24,033 nucleotides of DNA, from assembly GCA_035640475.1 (NCBI GenBank), contig DASQWC010000027.1, forward strand, positions 1 to 24,033, given 5' to 3'. The position numbers and the translations under genes were made by a program. Numbering within the stretch: position 1 is the first letter of the stretch; every line of letters begins with the position of its first letter. The notes below the pieces were generated by a model that was not told the origin of the DNA, made no database searches, and saw only the letters and a program-made list of their open reading frames with translations. The stretch is from DASQWC01 sp035640475 (GTDB taxonomy: Bacteria; Actinomycetota; JAICYB01). This document shows, one piece after another, positions 6,739 through 14,779 of the stretch.

Positions 6739-7527
6739 CTAGGAAATGCCCGGCGTTCCGGGCGGGACGCGCCCGACGGCGCCTTCGACACGGGGGCCGG
6801 GAACGCCGTGGAACGTGTAGCGCACAGGCTCACGTCCGGGCTGGATGCACCAAGCATCTCCGGATCTTCCACTGTCGATCGCCTGCACGCACGCCTCGGC
6901 GATCGCCGACGGCGGGATCAGCGGGAAGTTTGCCGCCTTCAGCATCTCGACGGCCTCCTCGCCGACGAGCGGAGTCTCGGTGATGCCGGGACAGATCGCG
7001 TTGATCGTAATGCCGCGCTCAGGCAGGGTCAGACCGAGCCCGCGCACCAGCCCGATGACTGCGTGCTTCGTCAGCGCGTAGACCGGATCTCCGGCATACG
7101 CGACGAGGCCGGCGAGCGACGCCGTCGCAAGGATCGATCCTCCGCCGGGCGTCATTGCACGAATGGCTTCGCGAACGCCGAACACGACGCCGTTCACGTT
7201 GATGTTGAGGATCCGGAAGTACTGCTCGTCTGTGAGGTCGGCGAAGTCCGGTTGCTGCGTCGTGACGCCGGCATTCATGTACGCAACGTCGATCCCACCC
7301 ATCGCTTGAGACGCCTCACGAAACGCCTCGGCGACTTGGATCGAGTCGGAGGCATCCGCGCGAACGAAATCGACACCGAGCTCGCCGGCGACCTCCTTTC
7401 CGGCCTTCTCGTTGAAGTCGACGATTGTGACCGCCGCGCCTTCCTCGACGAAGCGCTGGGCCGTCGCCTTCCCGATTCCGGATGCGCCGCCCGTAATGAG
7501 TGCCCGACGGGCCTCAAGCTTTCCCAT
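6739..7527 (-). CDS. SDR family NAD(P)-dependent oxidoreductase
   Basis: A 262-residue classical short-chain dehydrogenase/reductase. Visible motifs are TGGASGIG (12-19) for the cofactor, a VDF strand end whose Asp at about residue 37 suggests NAD rather than NADP, NAG (85-87), the catalytic Asn110, Ser137, Tyr150 and Lys154 (YALTK), and the CPGITETPL segment. It oxidises or reduces an alcohol/ketone pair in the cytosol; the substrate cannot be read. Start ATG 7527 follows GAGGGGGC. The C-terminal stretch after about residue 225 is Pro/Gly-rich and somewhat longer than the core fold. It is divergent from the acyl-CoA synthetase (78 bases apart), a common pairing in acyl-CoA degradation loci, and ends two bases before the csbD promoter. 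Confidence 0.94.
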   Translation of the reverse strand: MGKLEARRALITGGASGIGKATAQRFVEEGAAVTIVDFNEKAGKEVAGELGVDFVRADASDSIQVAEAFREASQAMGGIDVAYMNAGVTTQQPDFADLTDEQYFRILNINVNGVVFGVREAIRAMTPGGGSILATASLAGLVAYAGDPVYALTKHAVIGLVRGLGLTLPERGITINAICPGITETPLVGEEAVEMLKAANFPLIPPSAIAEACVQAIDSGRSGDAWCIQPGREPVRYTFHGVPGPRVEGAVGRVPPGTPGIS

Positions 7528-7605
7528 TCCGCCCCCTCGCTTCGCGCTCTATGCAGCAGCGACGATATCCTCGCGCCTTCGCCGGAGAACAAATCAGGGG
7601 GAATC

Positions 7606-9117
7606 GTGCCGGACATTCTCGATCTGCACGCGCAGGCGAATCCCGACAAGGTCGCGTTGATCCACGGCGACAAGACATGGACATTCGCCGAGCACAACGC
7701 ACGAGCGAACGCGCTGGCCCGCGGGATCCGCAGCCTCGGGATCGCTCCCGGCGACAAGGGAGTCTGGGTCGGACCAAACCACGAGAAAGTCGTTCTCTGG
7801 GGACATGCCGCGCGCAAGGCGCAACTCATCTCGGTGCCCTTGAGCTACCGGTTCACGCCCGTCGAGATGGAGTACATCCTTACGAACTCCGATGCCACGG
7901 TCGTTTTCTGCGACCCCGACTCTCTCGAGACGATGCAGAGCATCAGGCCGCCGAACGTTCGCGAGATCGTCGACTACCAACGCGCCGAGCAGCTGATCGC
8001 GGCGAACTCCGGCGACGCGCTCGAGGAGCTCGAACAAGCCGAATCGCTCGGCTCCTCGATGATCTACACGTCTGGGACGACGGGAAAGCCGAAGGGCGCG
8101 CTCCGTTCCGGGAACGATCCGGCGCTGGTCGCGATTCTCGTCCGGGAGATCCGCTACTCATCCGACGACGTCCATATCACAACCGGACCGCTGTATCACT
8201 CCGGCCCGTTGGGGTTCTCGGGACTCACGCACGCGCTCGGCGGCACGATCGTGATCCTCCCCAAGTTCGACGCGCTCGAGTGGCTGCGGCTCGTCGACGA
8301 ACACAAGGTCACGGCGACGTTCACCGCACCGACGCAGCTGAAGCGCATCGTGAACTTGCCCGAAGAGATCCGGAGCCGCTACGAGACGTCGAGCCTGCGC
8401 TCCGTTATCGCAAATGCCGCTCCCGTTCCCTTTGCGCTGAAGAAGCAATGGATCGAGACGTTCGGCGAAGGGCATCTCTTCGAGGTGTACGGCTCGACCG
8501 AGCTCGGCGTCGACACCATCATCAAACCCGAGGACCAGCTCCGGAAGCCGGGCTCGTGCGGCACACCGTGGGGCGGCATCGAGATCCGTCTGATCCGCGA
8601 GGACGGCACCGACGCGCCGATCGGGGAACCGGGTGTGATGTGGATCCGCTCGCCCGGCACGTTCGACGAGTACTACAAGGCGCCGGAGAAGACCGAGGAG
8701 ACCAAGCTGGAGGACGACCCGTCGTGGCGCACCGTCGGTGACATCGCCTATCGGGACGACGAAGGCTTCTACTACATCTGCGATCGCCGCTCCGACATGA
8801 TCATCTCCGGCGGCATGAACATCTATCCCGCCGAGATCGAGGCCGTCTTGCACTCACATCCGGCCGTGATGGACGCCGGTGTGTTCGGCATTCCGTCCGA
8901 GGAGTGGGGCGAGCATGTGCACGCCGTCGTCCAACTCAAGGAAGGAAGCTCGGTCTCGACGGAGGAGCTCGATGCGCTCTGTCGAGAACACCTCGCCGGC
9001 TACAAGGTGCCCAGATCGTTCGAGTTCCGCGACCAGCTCCCGCGCACCGAGTCGGGCAAGCTCAGCAAGAAAAAGCTGCGCGACGAGTTCTGGAAGGACC
9101 AGGCCAGCCGCGTCTGA
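7606..9117 (+). CDS. Acyl-CoA synthetase (AMP-forming, fatty-acid/aryl-CoA ligase family)
   Basis: A 503-residue ANL-superfamily adenylate-forming ligase. Core motifs are present: the P-loop YTSGTTGKPKG (154-164), YGSTELG (295-301), the hinge region DRRSDMIISGGMNIYPAEIE, and the catalytic lysine in ESGKLSKKKLRDE near the C-terminus. It should activate a carboxylic acid with ATP and join it to CoA in the cytosol; chain length or ring preference cannot be told. The reading frame is open well upstream on the opposite strand of the SDR gene, so the start is set at GTG 7606, which has AGGGGG five bases before it and yields the normal N-terminus (PDILDLHAQANPDKVAL). The divergent SDR may act in the same pathway. 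It converges on the DUF6777 gene, with six bases between the ends. Confidence 0.95.
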   Translation: MPDILDLHAQANPDKVALIHGDKTWTFAEHNARANALARGIRSLGIAPGDKGVWVGPNHEKVVLWGHAARKAQLISVPLSYRFTPVEMEYILTNSDATVVFCDPDSLETMQSIRPPNVREIVDYQRAEQLIAANSGDALEELEQAESLGSSMIYTSGTTGKPKGALRSGNDPALVAILVREIRYSSDDVHITTGPLYHSGPLGFSGLTHALGGTIVILPKFDALEWLRLVDEHKVTATFTAPTQLKRIVNLPEEIRSRYETSSLRSVIANAAPVPFALKKQWIETFGEGHLFEVYGSTELGVDTIIKPEDQLRKPGSCGTPWGGIEIRLIREDGTDAPIGEPGVMWIRSPGTFDEYYKAPEKTEETKLEDDPSWRTVGDIAYRDDEGFYYICDRRSDMIISGGMNIYPAEIEAVLHSHPAVMDAGVFGIPSEEWGEHVHAVVQLKEGSSVSTEELDALCREHLAGYKVPRSFEFRDQLPRTESGKLSKKKLRDEFWKDQASRV

Positions 9118-9123
9118 CGCCGC

Positions 9124-9918
9124 TCACTGCGGCTCGGGCGAGGGGCTGGCTGTGACCAGCCGGAACGGCGTCGGACTCGGCGTCGGCGGCGGGGTCGTGG
9201 GCGCGGCCGTCGGCGGCGCCGTCGTGCGCGGTGGTTCGGTCGTCTGCGCCGGCGTGGGCGTCGGCGACGCGGTCGGCGTCGGCGTCGGCTGGTTCTCGCA
9301 GTTCGGCGGGCAACGCGGCGGCTTCAGCGGGTTCGAGCAAGTGCACTTGGCCACGACGCGCTGCTGTTGCGGGTCGTACCAGACCGGCGTCCCGGGCCCG
9401 AGGACGGACTGGACGGCAAAGGGACACTTCCCGTCTTCGAAGCAGCCGTAGTTGGTCACGGCCAGCAGTGTCGTTGTGATCCTCGTCTCCAGGCGGTCGA
9501 CGAAGGACTCGAACTGGTCTTCGGTGATGGCCTGTAGATCGAGCCACGCGTCGAAGACCTTGCGGGGACGGGCGCGGAGAAATCGCTTCAACGACTCCTT
9601 GTCGCATTCCTCCGTTTGTGCGTTGTAGGTGGAACCGGTGAAGGCCGCGCGCGCGATGGGAAAACCCGAAGACGCCGTCTCGTAGAGCACGAGGTTCTCG
9701 TCGGGAATGCCTTCGTCGTCCTGACCGACGAATTGTGCGATGGCGAAACCGCCGCCGAGACCGAGGAGCAGGACGAGAGCGTAGATGAGCCCTTGACGGC
9801 CGCGTGACGGCGGGCCTCCCGGAGGCTCGAGATACATCGTCTGCGTCGCCCCTCCACCACCGCCGCCTCCGCCACGGGAGCCGAATGCGACTGTCTCGTC
9901 GTCGGGTCGTCTCGACAC
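9124..9918 (-). CDS. DUF6777-like membrane-anchored protein with Thr/Pro-rich tail
   Basis: The 264-residue protein has a cytosolic Gly-rich N-terminus with a run of eight Gly, a single membrane helix at about 43-63, and an extracellular domain. That domain (about 75-205) resembles actinobacterial DUF6777: GSTYNAQTEECDKESLKRFL, then a TNYGCFEDGKCPFAVQSVL stretch, GTPVWYDPQQQRVVAKC and CSNPLKPP. Seven Cys (105, 159, 165, 192, 194, 203, 207) lie outside the membrane and may form disulfides. Residues 211-251 are Thr/Pro-rich like a cell-wall spacer. The function is unknown. GTG 9918 has GGAGGT seven bases upstream. It is the last gene of the tight kgd, macrodomain, AMIN-like run, 18 bases after the lipoprotein stop. 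The family match is from memory of its motifs. Confidence 0.82.
   Translation of the reverse strand: MSRRPDDETVAFGSRGGGGGGGGATQTMYLEPPGGPPSRGRQGLIYALVLLLGLGGGFAIAQFVGQDDEGIPDENLVLYETASSGFPIARAAFTGSTYNAQTEECDKESLKRFLRARPRKVFDAWLDLQAITEDQFESFVDRLETRITTTLLAVTNYGCFEDGKCPFAVQSVLGPGTPVWYDPQQQRVVAKCTCSNPLKPPRCPPNCENQPTPTPTASPTPTPAQTTEPPRTTAPPTAAPTTPPPTPSPTPFRLVTASPSPEPQ
9166..9288 (-). repeat. Low-complexity Thr/Pro-coding repeat
   Basis: On the plus strand this stretch is built of imperfect GGCGTC/GGCGG units. On the coding strand they give alternating Thr/Pro with Ala and Ser (residues 211-251 of the DUF6777-like protein). It is coding low complexity, typical of extended extracellular spacers, rather than an intergenic repeat. 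Confidence 0.7.
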
Positions 9919-9936
9919 GCTCGTGACCTCCGGGGT

Positions 9937-10527
9937 CTACGTCTCGCTGACGTCGATCACTATGCGCGAAGGATCGTCGAGCGTAAAGACCGTGAACTTG
10001 TGCTCTTCGTCGACCGCGACGATCCACTCGAACACGGCTTCGAAGTCACAGATGACACGCAGGTGCTTCAAGACCTTCCCACCAACCTCGATGTCCCGCG
10101 GACCTGTGTAGGTTTGCGGCGCGTCCGGCTTGGAAAGGTCGGCGCTTCCGGACGGCTCGAGGCGCACAGACAAGTACGCCGTGGCATCCCACGAGTCGGT
10201 CGCGACCGGCTCTCCCGAACCGCATTCGGAGAATGGGCCATCGACATACCGAACGAGATAGCCGGGTGTGTGATCGGCAAATGCAAAGACAACTCGAGGA
10301 CATCCCTCATCCGAGCGCTGGCTGTAGCGAAGCTCCCTGAGGGGCGCCGCCTCCGGCATCGTGTCGCTTCGCTTCGGGTCGAGGGTGCCGTCCGCGATCG
10401 AACAGGGCGTAGGAGCGGGCGTAGCCGTCGCCGGCCTGTCGGTCGCCGCGTTCTGGTTGTCGCCGCCGTCACACGCCGTAAAGGCAAAGACGAGGACGCA
10501 GCCGGCGGCTGCTAGCCGCCGGAGCAT
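9937..10527 (-). CDS. AMIN-like domain-containing lipoprotein
   Basis: A 196-residue exported lipoprotein. The N-terminus MLRRLAAAGCVLVFAFTAC is a short lipoprotein signal with Cys19 as the likely lipidated residue. A Thr/Pro/Ala linker is followed by a domain with the features of the actinobacterial AMIN-like family: LRELRYSQRSDEGCPRVVFAF, PGYLVRYVDGP, YTGPRDIEVGG, and a C-terminal FTLDDPSRIVIDVSE. AMIN domains bind cell-wall components in several proteins, but the role of the AMIN-like form is not established. The start codon immediately follows the macrodomain stop (no spacer), with GGGCGGGG just upstream, so it is probably co-transcribed and translationally coupled. Confidence 0.85.
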   Translation of the reverse strand: MLRRLAAAGCVLVFAFTACDGGDNQNAATDRPATATPAPTPCSIADGTLDPKRSDTMPEAAPLRELRYSQRSDEGCPRVVFAFADHTPGYLVRYVDGPFSECGSGEPVATDSWDATAYLSVRLEPSGSADLSKPDAPQTYTGPRDIEVGGKVLKHLRVICDFEAVFEWIVAVDEEHKFTVFTLDDPSRIVIDVSET

Positions 10528-11079
10528 CTACCCCGCCCTCTGCAACGCCTCCACGTGTGCATCGAAGTCCTCTTTTCCCCACAAAACGAATCGAACCACT
10601 TGAAGCGATCGAAGTGTGTTCGCATGCTTGTGGAGCGCTTGTAGTGCGACGTCCGCGGCCTCTTCGACCGGGTATCCGAAGATACCGGTAGAAACGGCCG
10701 GTGTCGCTAAACTTCGCAACTTTCGCTCCTCTGCACGCGCGCACATCTCGCGATAGCAGGACGCCAGTTCGCCCGGCGGATCCGCCGACGAACGATAGAC
10801 GGGACCGAGCACATGGATGCACCACGGATTTGGAAGGCCGTGTCCGCTCGTGATGACTGCTTGTCCCGTGCGAAGTGGAGCAAGCGGACGGCACTCCTCG
10901 TAGAGCCCGGGACCGGCTACACGATGAATCGCTCCCGCGACGCCGCCGCCCGGCGCAAGCTCGGCGTTGGCCGCGTTGACGACGGCGTCGACGTCCGGCT
11001 GGCTCGTGATATCTCCCTGCGCGCACTCCACGACGAGAGATCCGAACGTGCGGGTTGCCGCGCCGCCGGCGGCCGTCAT
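10528..11079 (-). CDS. Macro domain-containing protein (O-acetyl-ADP-ribose deacetylase-like)
   Basis: A 183-residue single macrodomain. The ADP-ribose-binding motifs are intact: GDIT (22-25), VVNAANAEL (33-41), GGGVAGAIHRVAG (44-56) and the phosphate loop STGIFGYP (130-137). Relatives of the MacroD/YmdB type hydrolyse O-acetyl-ADP-ribose or remove mono-ADP-ribose from proteins or nucleic acids. The presence of NAAN and GGGVAGAI suggests an active hydrolase rather than a mere binder. The start ATG lies three bases after the kgd stop, and the stop abuts the lipoprotein start. No convincing Shine-Dalgarno is seen, so translation probably depends on coupling to kgd. A link between ADP-ribose/acyl chemistry and Kgd is possible but unproven. 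Confidence 0.93.
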   Translation of the reverse strand: MTAAGGAATRTFGSLVVECAQGDITSQPDVDAVVNAANAELAPGGGVAGAIHRVAGPGLYEECRPLAPLRTGQAVITSGHGLPNPWCIHVLGPVYRSSADPPGELASCYREMCARAEERKLRSLATPAVSTGIFGYPVEEAADVALQALHKHANTLRSLQVVRFVLWGKEDFDAHVEALQRAG

Positions 11080-11082
11080 CGA

Positions 11083-14000
11083 CTACAGACCGTCGAAGGC
11101 GTCGTCGAGGAGCTCTTCTTGCTCCTGGTCGTGCACGGTCTTGCTGCCGGCAGCCGGCGATCCGCTCTCCGGACGCGAGACGAGCTCGACGTCCCGCCGC
11201 TGGTGCTGCAAGTGCGTGAAAACGAACGCCCAGGCGCCCATGTTCTCGGGCTCTTCCTGTACCCAGTACACCTCGGCGTCCTTCGGGTAGCGGCCGAGCT
11301 CCTCGTCGATGGCCGAATGTGGGAACGGATACAGCTGCTCGAGGCGAACGATCGCGACATTGCCAAGCCCGCGCGCGTCGCGGCTCTCCATCAAATCGAC
11401 GGCGACCTTGCCCGTGCACACGAGCACGCGCTTCACGCCGGCCGGATCCGGCGCTGCTGGATCGGCGAGCACCTCCTCGAACGAGCCGTCCGTCAGCTCG
11501 TCGGGAGCGCTCTTCGCACGGGAGTGTCGAAGCAACGACTTCGGCGTGAAGACGATCAGCGGCGTCGGCCTCTCCGCGTGCACCTGGCGTCGCAACAAGT
11601 GGAAGTACTGAGCGGCCGTCGTCGGATACGTGACTTGAATGTTGTCCCCGGCGCACGCCGTCAAGAACCGCTCGATGCGTGCGCTCGAGTGCTCGGGTCC
11701 CTGTCCTTCGAATGCGTGCGGAAGTAGGAGCGTGACGCCGCATCGCTGGTTCCATTTGTCTTCCGAGGCGACGATGTACTGGTCGAGAACGATCTGCGCT
11801 CCGTTGACGAAGTCACCAAATTGCGCTTCCCACATCACGAGGGCATCGGGATTCCCGACCGAATAGCCGTATTCGAAGCCCAGCGCCGCGTACTCCGACA
11901 GCAGCGAGTCGAAGATGAGGAACAGCCAGCTTCCATCCGGTGCGAGCGAAGCGATCGGTGTGTACTCGTTCCCCGTGCGATGGTCGATGAGCACAGAGTG
12001 CCGCTGGCTGAACGTGCCGCGCCGCGAGTCCTGACCGGAAAGCCGGACGCGCCGCCCTTCCAGCACCAACGAACCCCACGCGAGCGACTCCGCGAGGGCC
12101 CAGTCGACCTCACCGTTTCGGTAATGCTCGAAGGTGCGCTCTCTGATCTTTCGCAACTTCGGGTGCGGCTCGAAGCCCTCGGGGTAGGACTCCAGCGCCT
12201 CGATGACGCGGTCGAGGGTCGAACGCTGGACGCCGGTCGGAATATGGGCCTTGACGCCCGTCGGCGGTAGCGGCGGCTTCGCCTTCACCCCAGTTCCGGT
12301 CGCTGCGGCGCGCGTCTCCTCGAGCGCACCCTCCAGCTTCTGCCGGAAGTCCTCGAGCGCCGCCTCGGCTTCCTCGAGGGTGATGTCGCCCCGGTTGACC
12401 AGGGCCTCGGTGTAGAGCTTGCGTACGGATCTGTGCTCGTCGATGCGCGAGTACATCAGCGGCTGCGTGAAGGCCGGCTCATCAGTCTCGTTGTGGCCCC
12501 AGCGCCTGTAGCACTGCATGTCGATCACAACGTCCTTGTGGAAGGCCTGGCGGTAGGCGAAAGCCAGACGGGTGACCCAGATGCACGCCTCCGGATCGTC
12601 GCCGTTCACGTGAAAGATCGGAGCCTGGATCATCTTCGCGACGTCGGTGGCGTAGACGCTCGAGCGTGTCGACTCCGGACCGGCCGTGAACCCGATGAGG
12701 TTGTTCACGACGACGTGGACCGTGCCACCCGTCCGGTAGCCGCGGAGCTGGGACAAGTTCAGTGTCTCCTGCACGACGCCTTGTCCCGCAAAGGCCGCGT
12801 CGCCGTGCACAAGGATCGGCAGCACCGTGTCGTGCCGGTTGTCGCCGCTGATGGCGTCCTGCTTCGCGCGCGTGACTCCCTCCACAACGGGATTGACCGC
12901 CTCGAGGTGCGACGGATTCGATGCAAGAGAAAGTGCGATCTGGTTGCCGTCCGGAGACGTATGTGTTCCGACGGCGCCGAGGTGGTACTTCACGTCACCA
13001 GACCCCTGTGTCGTCTCCGGGTCGATATCGCCTTCGAACCCGCGGAAGATCTGTCCGTACGGCTTGCCGACCACGTTCGCGAGCACGTTGAGGCGTCCGC
13101 GGTGCGCCATTCCGAGCACGGCTTCCTGCATGCCGGCTGCTGAGGCATCGTCGAGGAGTGCGAGCAACATCGGGATGAGACTCTCGGCTCCCTCGAGTGA
13201 GAACCGCTTGTGTCCGACGTACTTCGTGTGCAGGAACCGCTCGAAGGCTTCGGCCGCGTTCAGCCGGTCGAGCAGAACGAGTTTCTCGTCGCGGCCGAAC
13301 TCGCGCTCCGCGCCTTCGACGCGATCCTGGATCCAGCGCTTCTCGTCGGGTGACTGGATGTGCATGTACTCGACGCCGACCGTCCCGCAGTACGAAGCGC
13401 GGAGAACGTCCAAGATCTTGCGCAAGCTCGAGCGCTCCTTGCCGCCGAGCCCTCCGGTGAGGAACTCGCGATCGTTGTCCCAGACACCGAGCCCGTAGTA
13501 AGCCGGATCCAGCTCGACGTGATGACGCGCCTCACGAACGAGCGGGTTGAGGTCGGCGATCAAATGACCGCGGACCCGGTACATGTTGATCAGCTGGAGA
13601 ACGCGCGCGGCCTTCGCGACGACGGCGTCGGTTCCCGCAGCACCGACGATGCCGCCGGTGTCCTTCGACCACCGAACCGGCTCGTATGGGATGTCGAGTG
13701 ACGTGAACAGCTCCTCGTAGAAGCGGTCGTCTCCGCTTAGAAGCTTGTCGACGGTGTCGAGAAACTCCCCGGATTCGGCGCCCTGGATGATCCGGTGGTC
13801 GTACGTCGACGTCAGCGTGACGACCTTCCCAACACCGAGCGCGGCGAGGCTCGCCGGATCGGTCCCCTTGAACTCGGTCGGGTAGTCGATGGCGCCGGCG
13901 CCGATGATCGCGCCCTGCCCCGCCTGGAGTCGCGGCACGGACAGAACCGTGCCGATCATCCCGGGGTTGGTCAGGGTGACGGTCGTCCCGGCGAAGTCGT

Positions 14001-14727
14001 CCGGGCCGATCTTGCCCGACCGAACCTTGCGGATCACGTCCTCATAGGCGGCGTGGAAGCCGGCGAAATCGAGCGTGTCGGCTTCCTTGATGTTCGGCAC
14101 GAGGAGCGTGCGGGAGCCGTCCTTGCGCTGGAGGTCGACGGCCAGGCCGAGATGGACGTTCTTGTGCCGGACGACGTGCGGCTTGCCGTCGATCTCCTGG
14201 TAGGAGGAATTGAGGGCCGGGACGGCCTGGAGCGCCTTCACGATCGCCCAGCCGATCAGGTGCGTGAAGCTCACCTTCCCGCCGCGCCCGCGCGCCAGGT
14301 AGTCGTTGATGATCCGGCGGTTCTCCTCGAGAAGCTTGGCCGGGACCGTCCGGACCGATGTCGCCGTCGGGACGGCGAGCGAGGCCTCCATGTTCTGGAC
14401 GATCACGGCCGCCGCCCCGCGCAAGGGGGCCGCGTCCGGGATCTCGGGGGCCGGAGCCGGGGCCTGCGTATCTCGGCCCCCGTCTGCCTCTTTTATCTGG
14501 CGTGGATGAGGTTCATCTGGCATTCCAGTCCGAGGGGACGGCTTCGCCGCATCCTTCTGAGGGAGCGGCTTCGCCGCATCCTGCGGGCGGGCAGCGGGCT
14601 CCCCACGAGGACGGTAGTCCTCGAAGAACTCGCGCCAGCTCGCGGAGACCGAGGACGGGTCCTCGCGAAACTGCCGGTACATCTCATCGACGAGCCAGTC
14701 GTTGGGCCCTGACTGAGAGTCGCTCAC
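11083..14727 (-). CDS. kgd: Multifunctional 2-oxoglutarate dehydrogenase/decarboxylase, fused E2-E1 (Kgd)
   Basis: The protein has 1214 residues, close to the 1231 of mycobacterial Kgd. Residues 1-40 are the OGDH N-terminal helix (WLVDEMYRQFREDPSSVSAS). A Pro/Ala/Lys linker (about 41-100) is followed by an E2 succinyltransferase core ending in TSTYDHRIIQGAESG with catalytic His311. From about residue 345 it is a thiamine-diphosphate E1 with AHRGRLNVLANVVGKP, HGDAAFAGQGVVQETLNL, GDDPEACIWV and RRWGHNETDEPAF. There is no lipoyl domain, as is normal for Kgd; lipoyl groups come from a separate E2. It converts 2-oxoglutarate to succinyl-CoA (or succinic semialdehyde) in the TCA cycle. In actinobacteria it is inhibited by the FHA protein GarA. 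Start GTG 14727 has a TACGAT -10-like hexamer six bases upstream, suggesting a leaderless message. It heads a four-gene run. Confidence 0.96.
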   Translation of the reverse strand: MSDSQSGPNDWLVDEMYRQFREDPSSVSASWREFFEDYRPRGEPAARPQDAAKPLPQKDAAKPSPRTGMPDEPHPRQIKEADGGRDTQAPAPAPEIPDAAPLRGAAAVIVQNMEASLAVPTATSVRTVPAKLLEENRRIINDYLARGRGGKVSFTHLIGWAIVKALQAVPALNSSYQEIDGKPHVVRHKNVHLGLAVDLQRKDGSRTLLVPNIKEADTLDFAGFHAAYEDVIRKVRSGKIGPDDFAGTTVTLTNPGMIGTVLSVPRLQAGQGAIIGAGAIDYPTEFKGTDPASLAALGVGKVVTLTSTYDHRIIQGAESGEFLDTVDKLLSGDDRFYEELFTSLDIPYEPVRWSKDTGGIVGAAGTDAVVAKAARVLQLINMYRVRGHLIADLNPLVREARHHVELDPAYYGLGVWDNDREFLTGGLGGKERSSLRKILDVLRASYCGTVGVEYMHIQSPDEKRWIQDRVEGAEREFGRDEKLVLLDRLNAAEAFERFLHTKYVGHKRFSLEGAESLIPMLLALLDDASAAGMQEAVLGMAHRGRLNVLANVVGKPYGQIFRGFEGDIDPETTQGSGDVKYHLGAVGTHTSPDGNQIALSLASNPSHLEAVNPVVEGVTRAKQDAISGDNRHDTVLPILVHGDAAFAGQGVVQETLNLSQLRGYRTGGTVHVVVNNLIGFTAGPESTRSSVYATDVAKMIQAPIFHVNGDDPEACIWVTRLAFAYRQAFHKDVVIDMQCYRRWGHNETDEPAFTQPLMYSRIDEHRSVRKLYTEALVNRGDITLEEAEAALEDFRQKLEGALEETRAAATGTGVKAKPPLPPTGVKAHIPTGVQRSTLDRVIEALESYPEGFEPHPKLRKIRERTFEHYRNGEVDWALAESLAWGSLVLEGRRVRLSGQDSRRGTFSQRHSVLIDHRTGNEYTPIASLAPDGSWLFLIFDSLLSEYAALGFEYGYSVGNPDALVMWEAQFGDFVNGAQIVLDQYIVASEDKWNQRCGVTLLLPHAFEGQGPEHSSARIERFLTACAGDNIQVTYPTTAAQYFHLLRRQVHAERPTPLIVFTPKSLLRHSRAKSAPDELTDGSFEEVLADPAAPDPAGVKRVLVCTGKVAVDLMESRDARGLGNVAIVRLEQLYPFPHSAIDEELGRYPKDAEVYWVQEEPENMGAWAFVFTHLQHQRRDVELVSRPESGSPAAGSKTVHDQEQEELLDDAFDGL
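14539..14582 (-). repeat. 27-base direct duplication in the Kgd linker
   Basis: A 17-base identical sequence occurs at 14539-14555 and 14566-14582, a period of 27 bases (nine codons). In the protein it gives QDAAKPLPQ followed by KDAAKPSPR (residues 49-66), in the flexible linker between the N-terminal helix and the E2 core. Confidence 0.85.
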
Positions 14728-14733
14728 GATCCC

Positions 14734-14739
14734 ATCGTA
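14734..14739 (-). promoter_or_regulatory. Likely -10 element for a leaderless kgd transcript
   Basis: On the minus strand TACGAT is followed by six bases (GGGATC) and then the GTG start. It matches TANNNT, and the spacing puts +1 at the first base of the start codon. No good -35 is seen. GGGA could alternatively be a weak Shine-Dalgarno, but the spacing is short. Confidence 0.5.
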
Positions 14740-14779
14740 GTGCGACGGCGATCGAGGCCCCTACCAAGAAGGAGTTGAG

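Noticed and set aside
6808..7605. Upstream extension of the acyl-CoA synthetase frame by about 266 codons
   Set aside because: It runs antisense over the SDR gene and shows no domain. GTG 7606 has a good Shine-Dalgarno and gives the family N-terminus.
7528..7605. TTGTTC-N17-GATATC as a promoter for the SDR gene
   Set aside because: The spacing is right, but the -10 matches poorly (three of six), so it is not called.
9119..9133. GCCGC-TCACT-GCGGC stem between the acyl-CoA synthetase and DUF6777 genes
   Set aside because: The stem has five base pairs and no T-tail, and it overlaps the DUF6777 stop. It could be bidirectional, but is not supported.
9166..9288. GGCGTC-rich repeat as a possible regulatory or CRISPR-like repeat
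   Set aside because: It is coding low complexity (Thr/Pro tail), with no regular spacers or conserved repeat unit.
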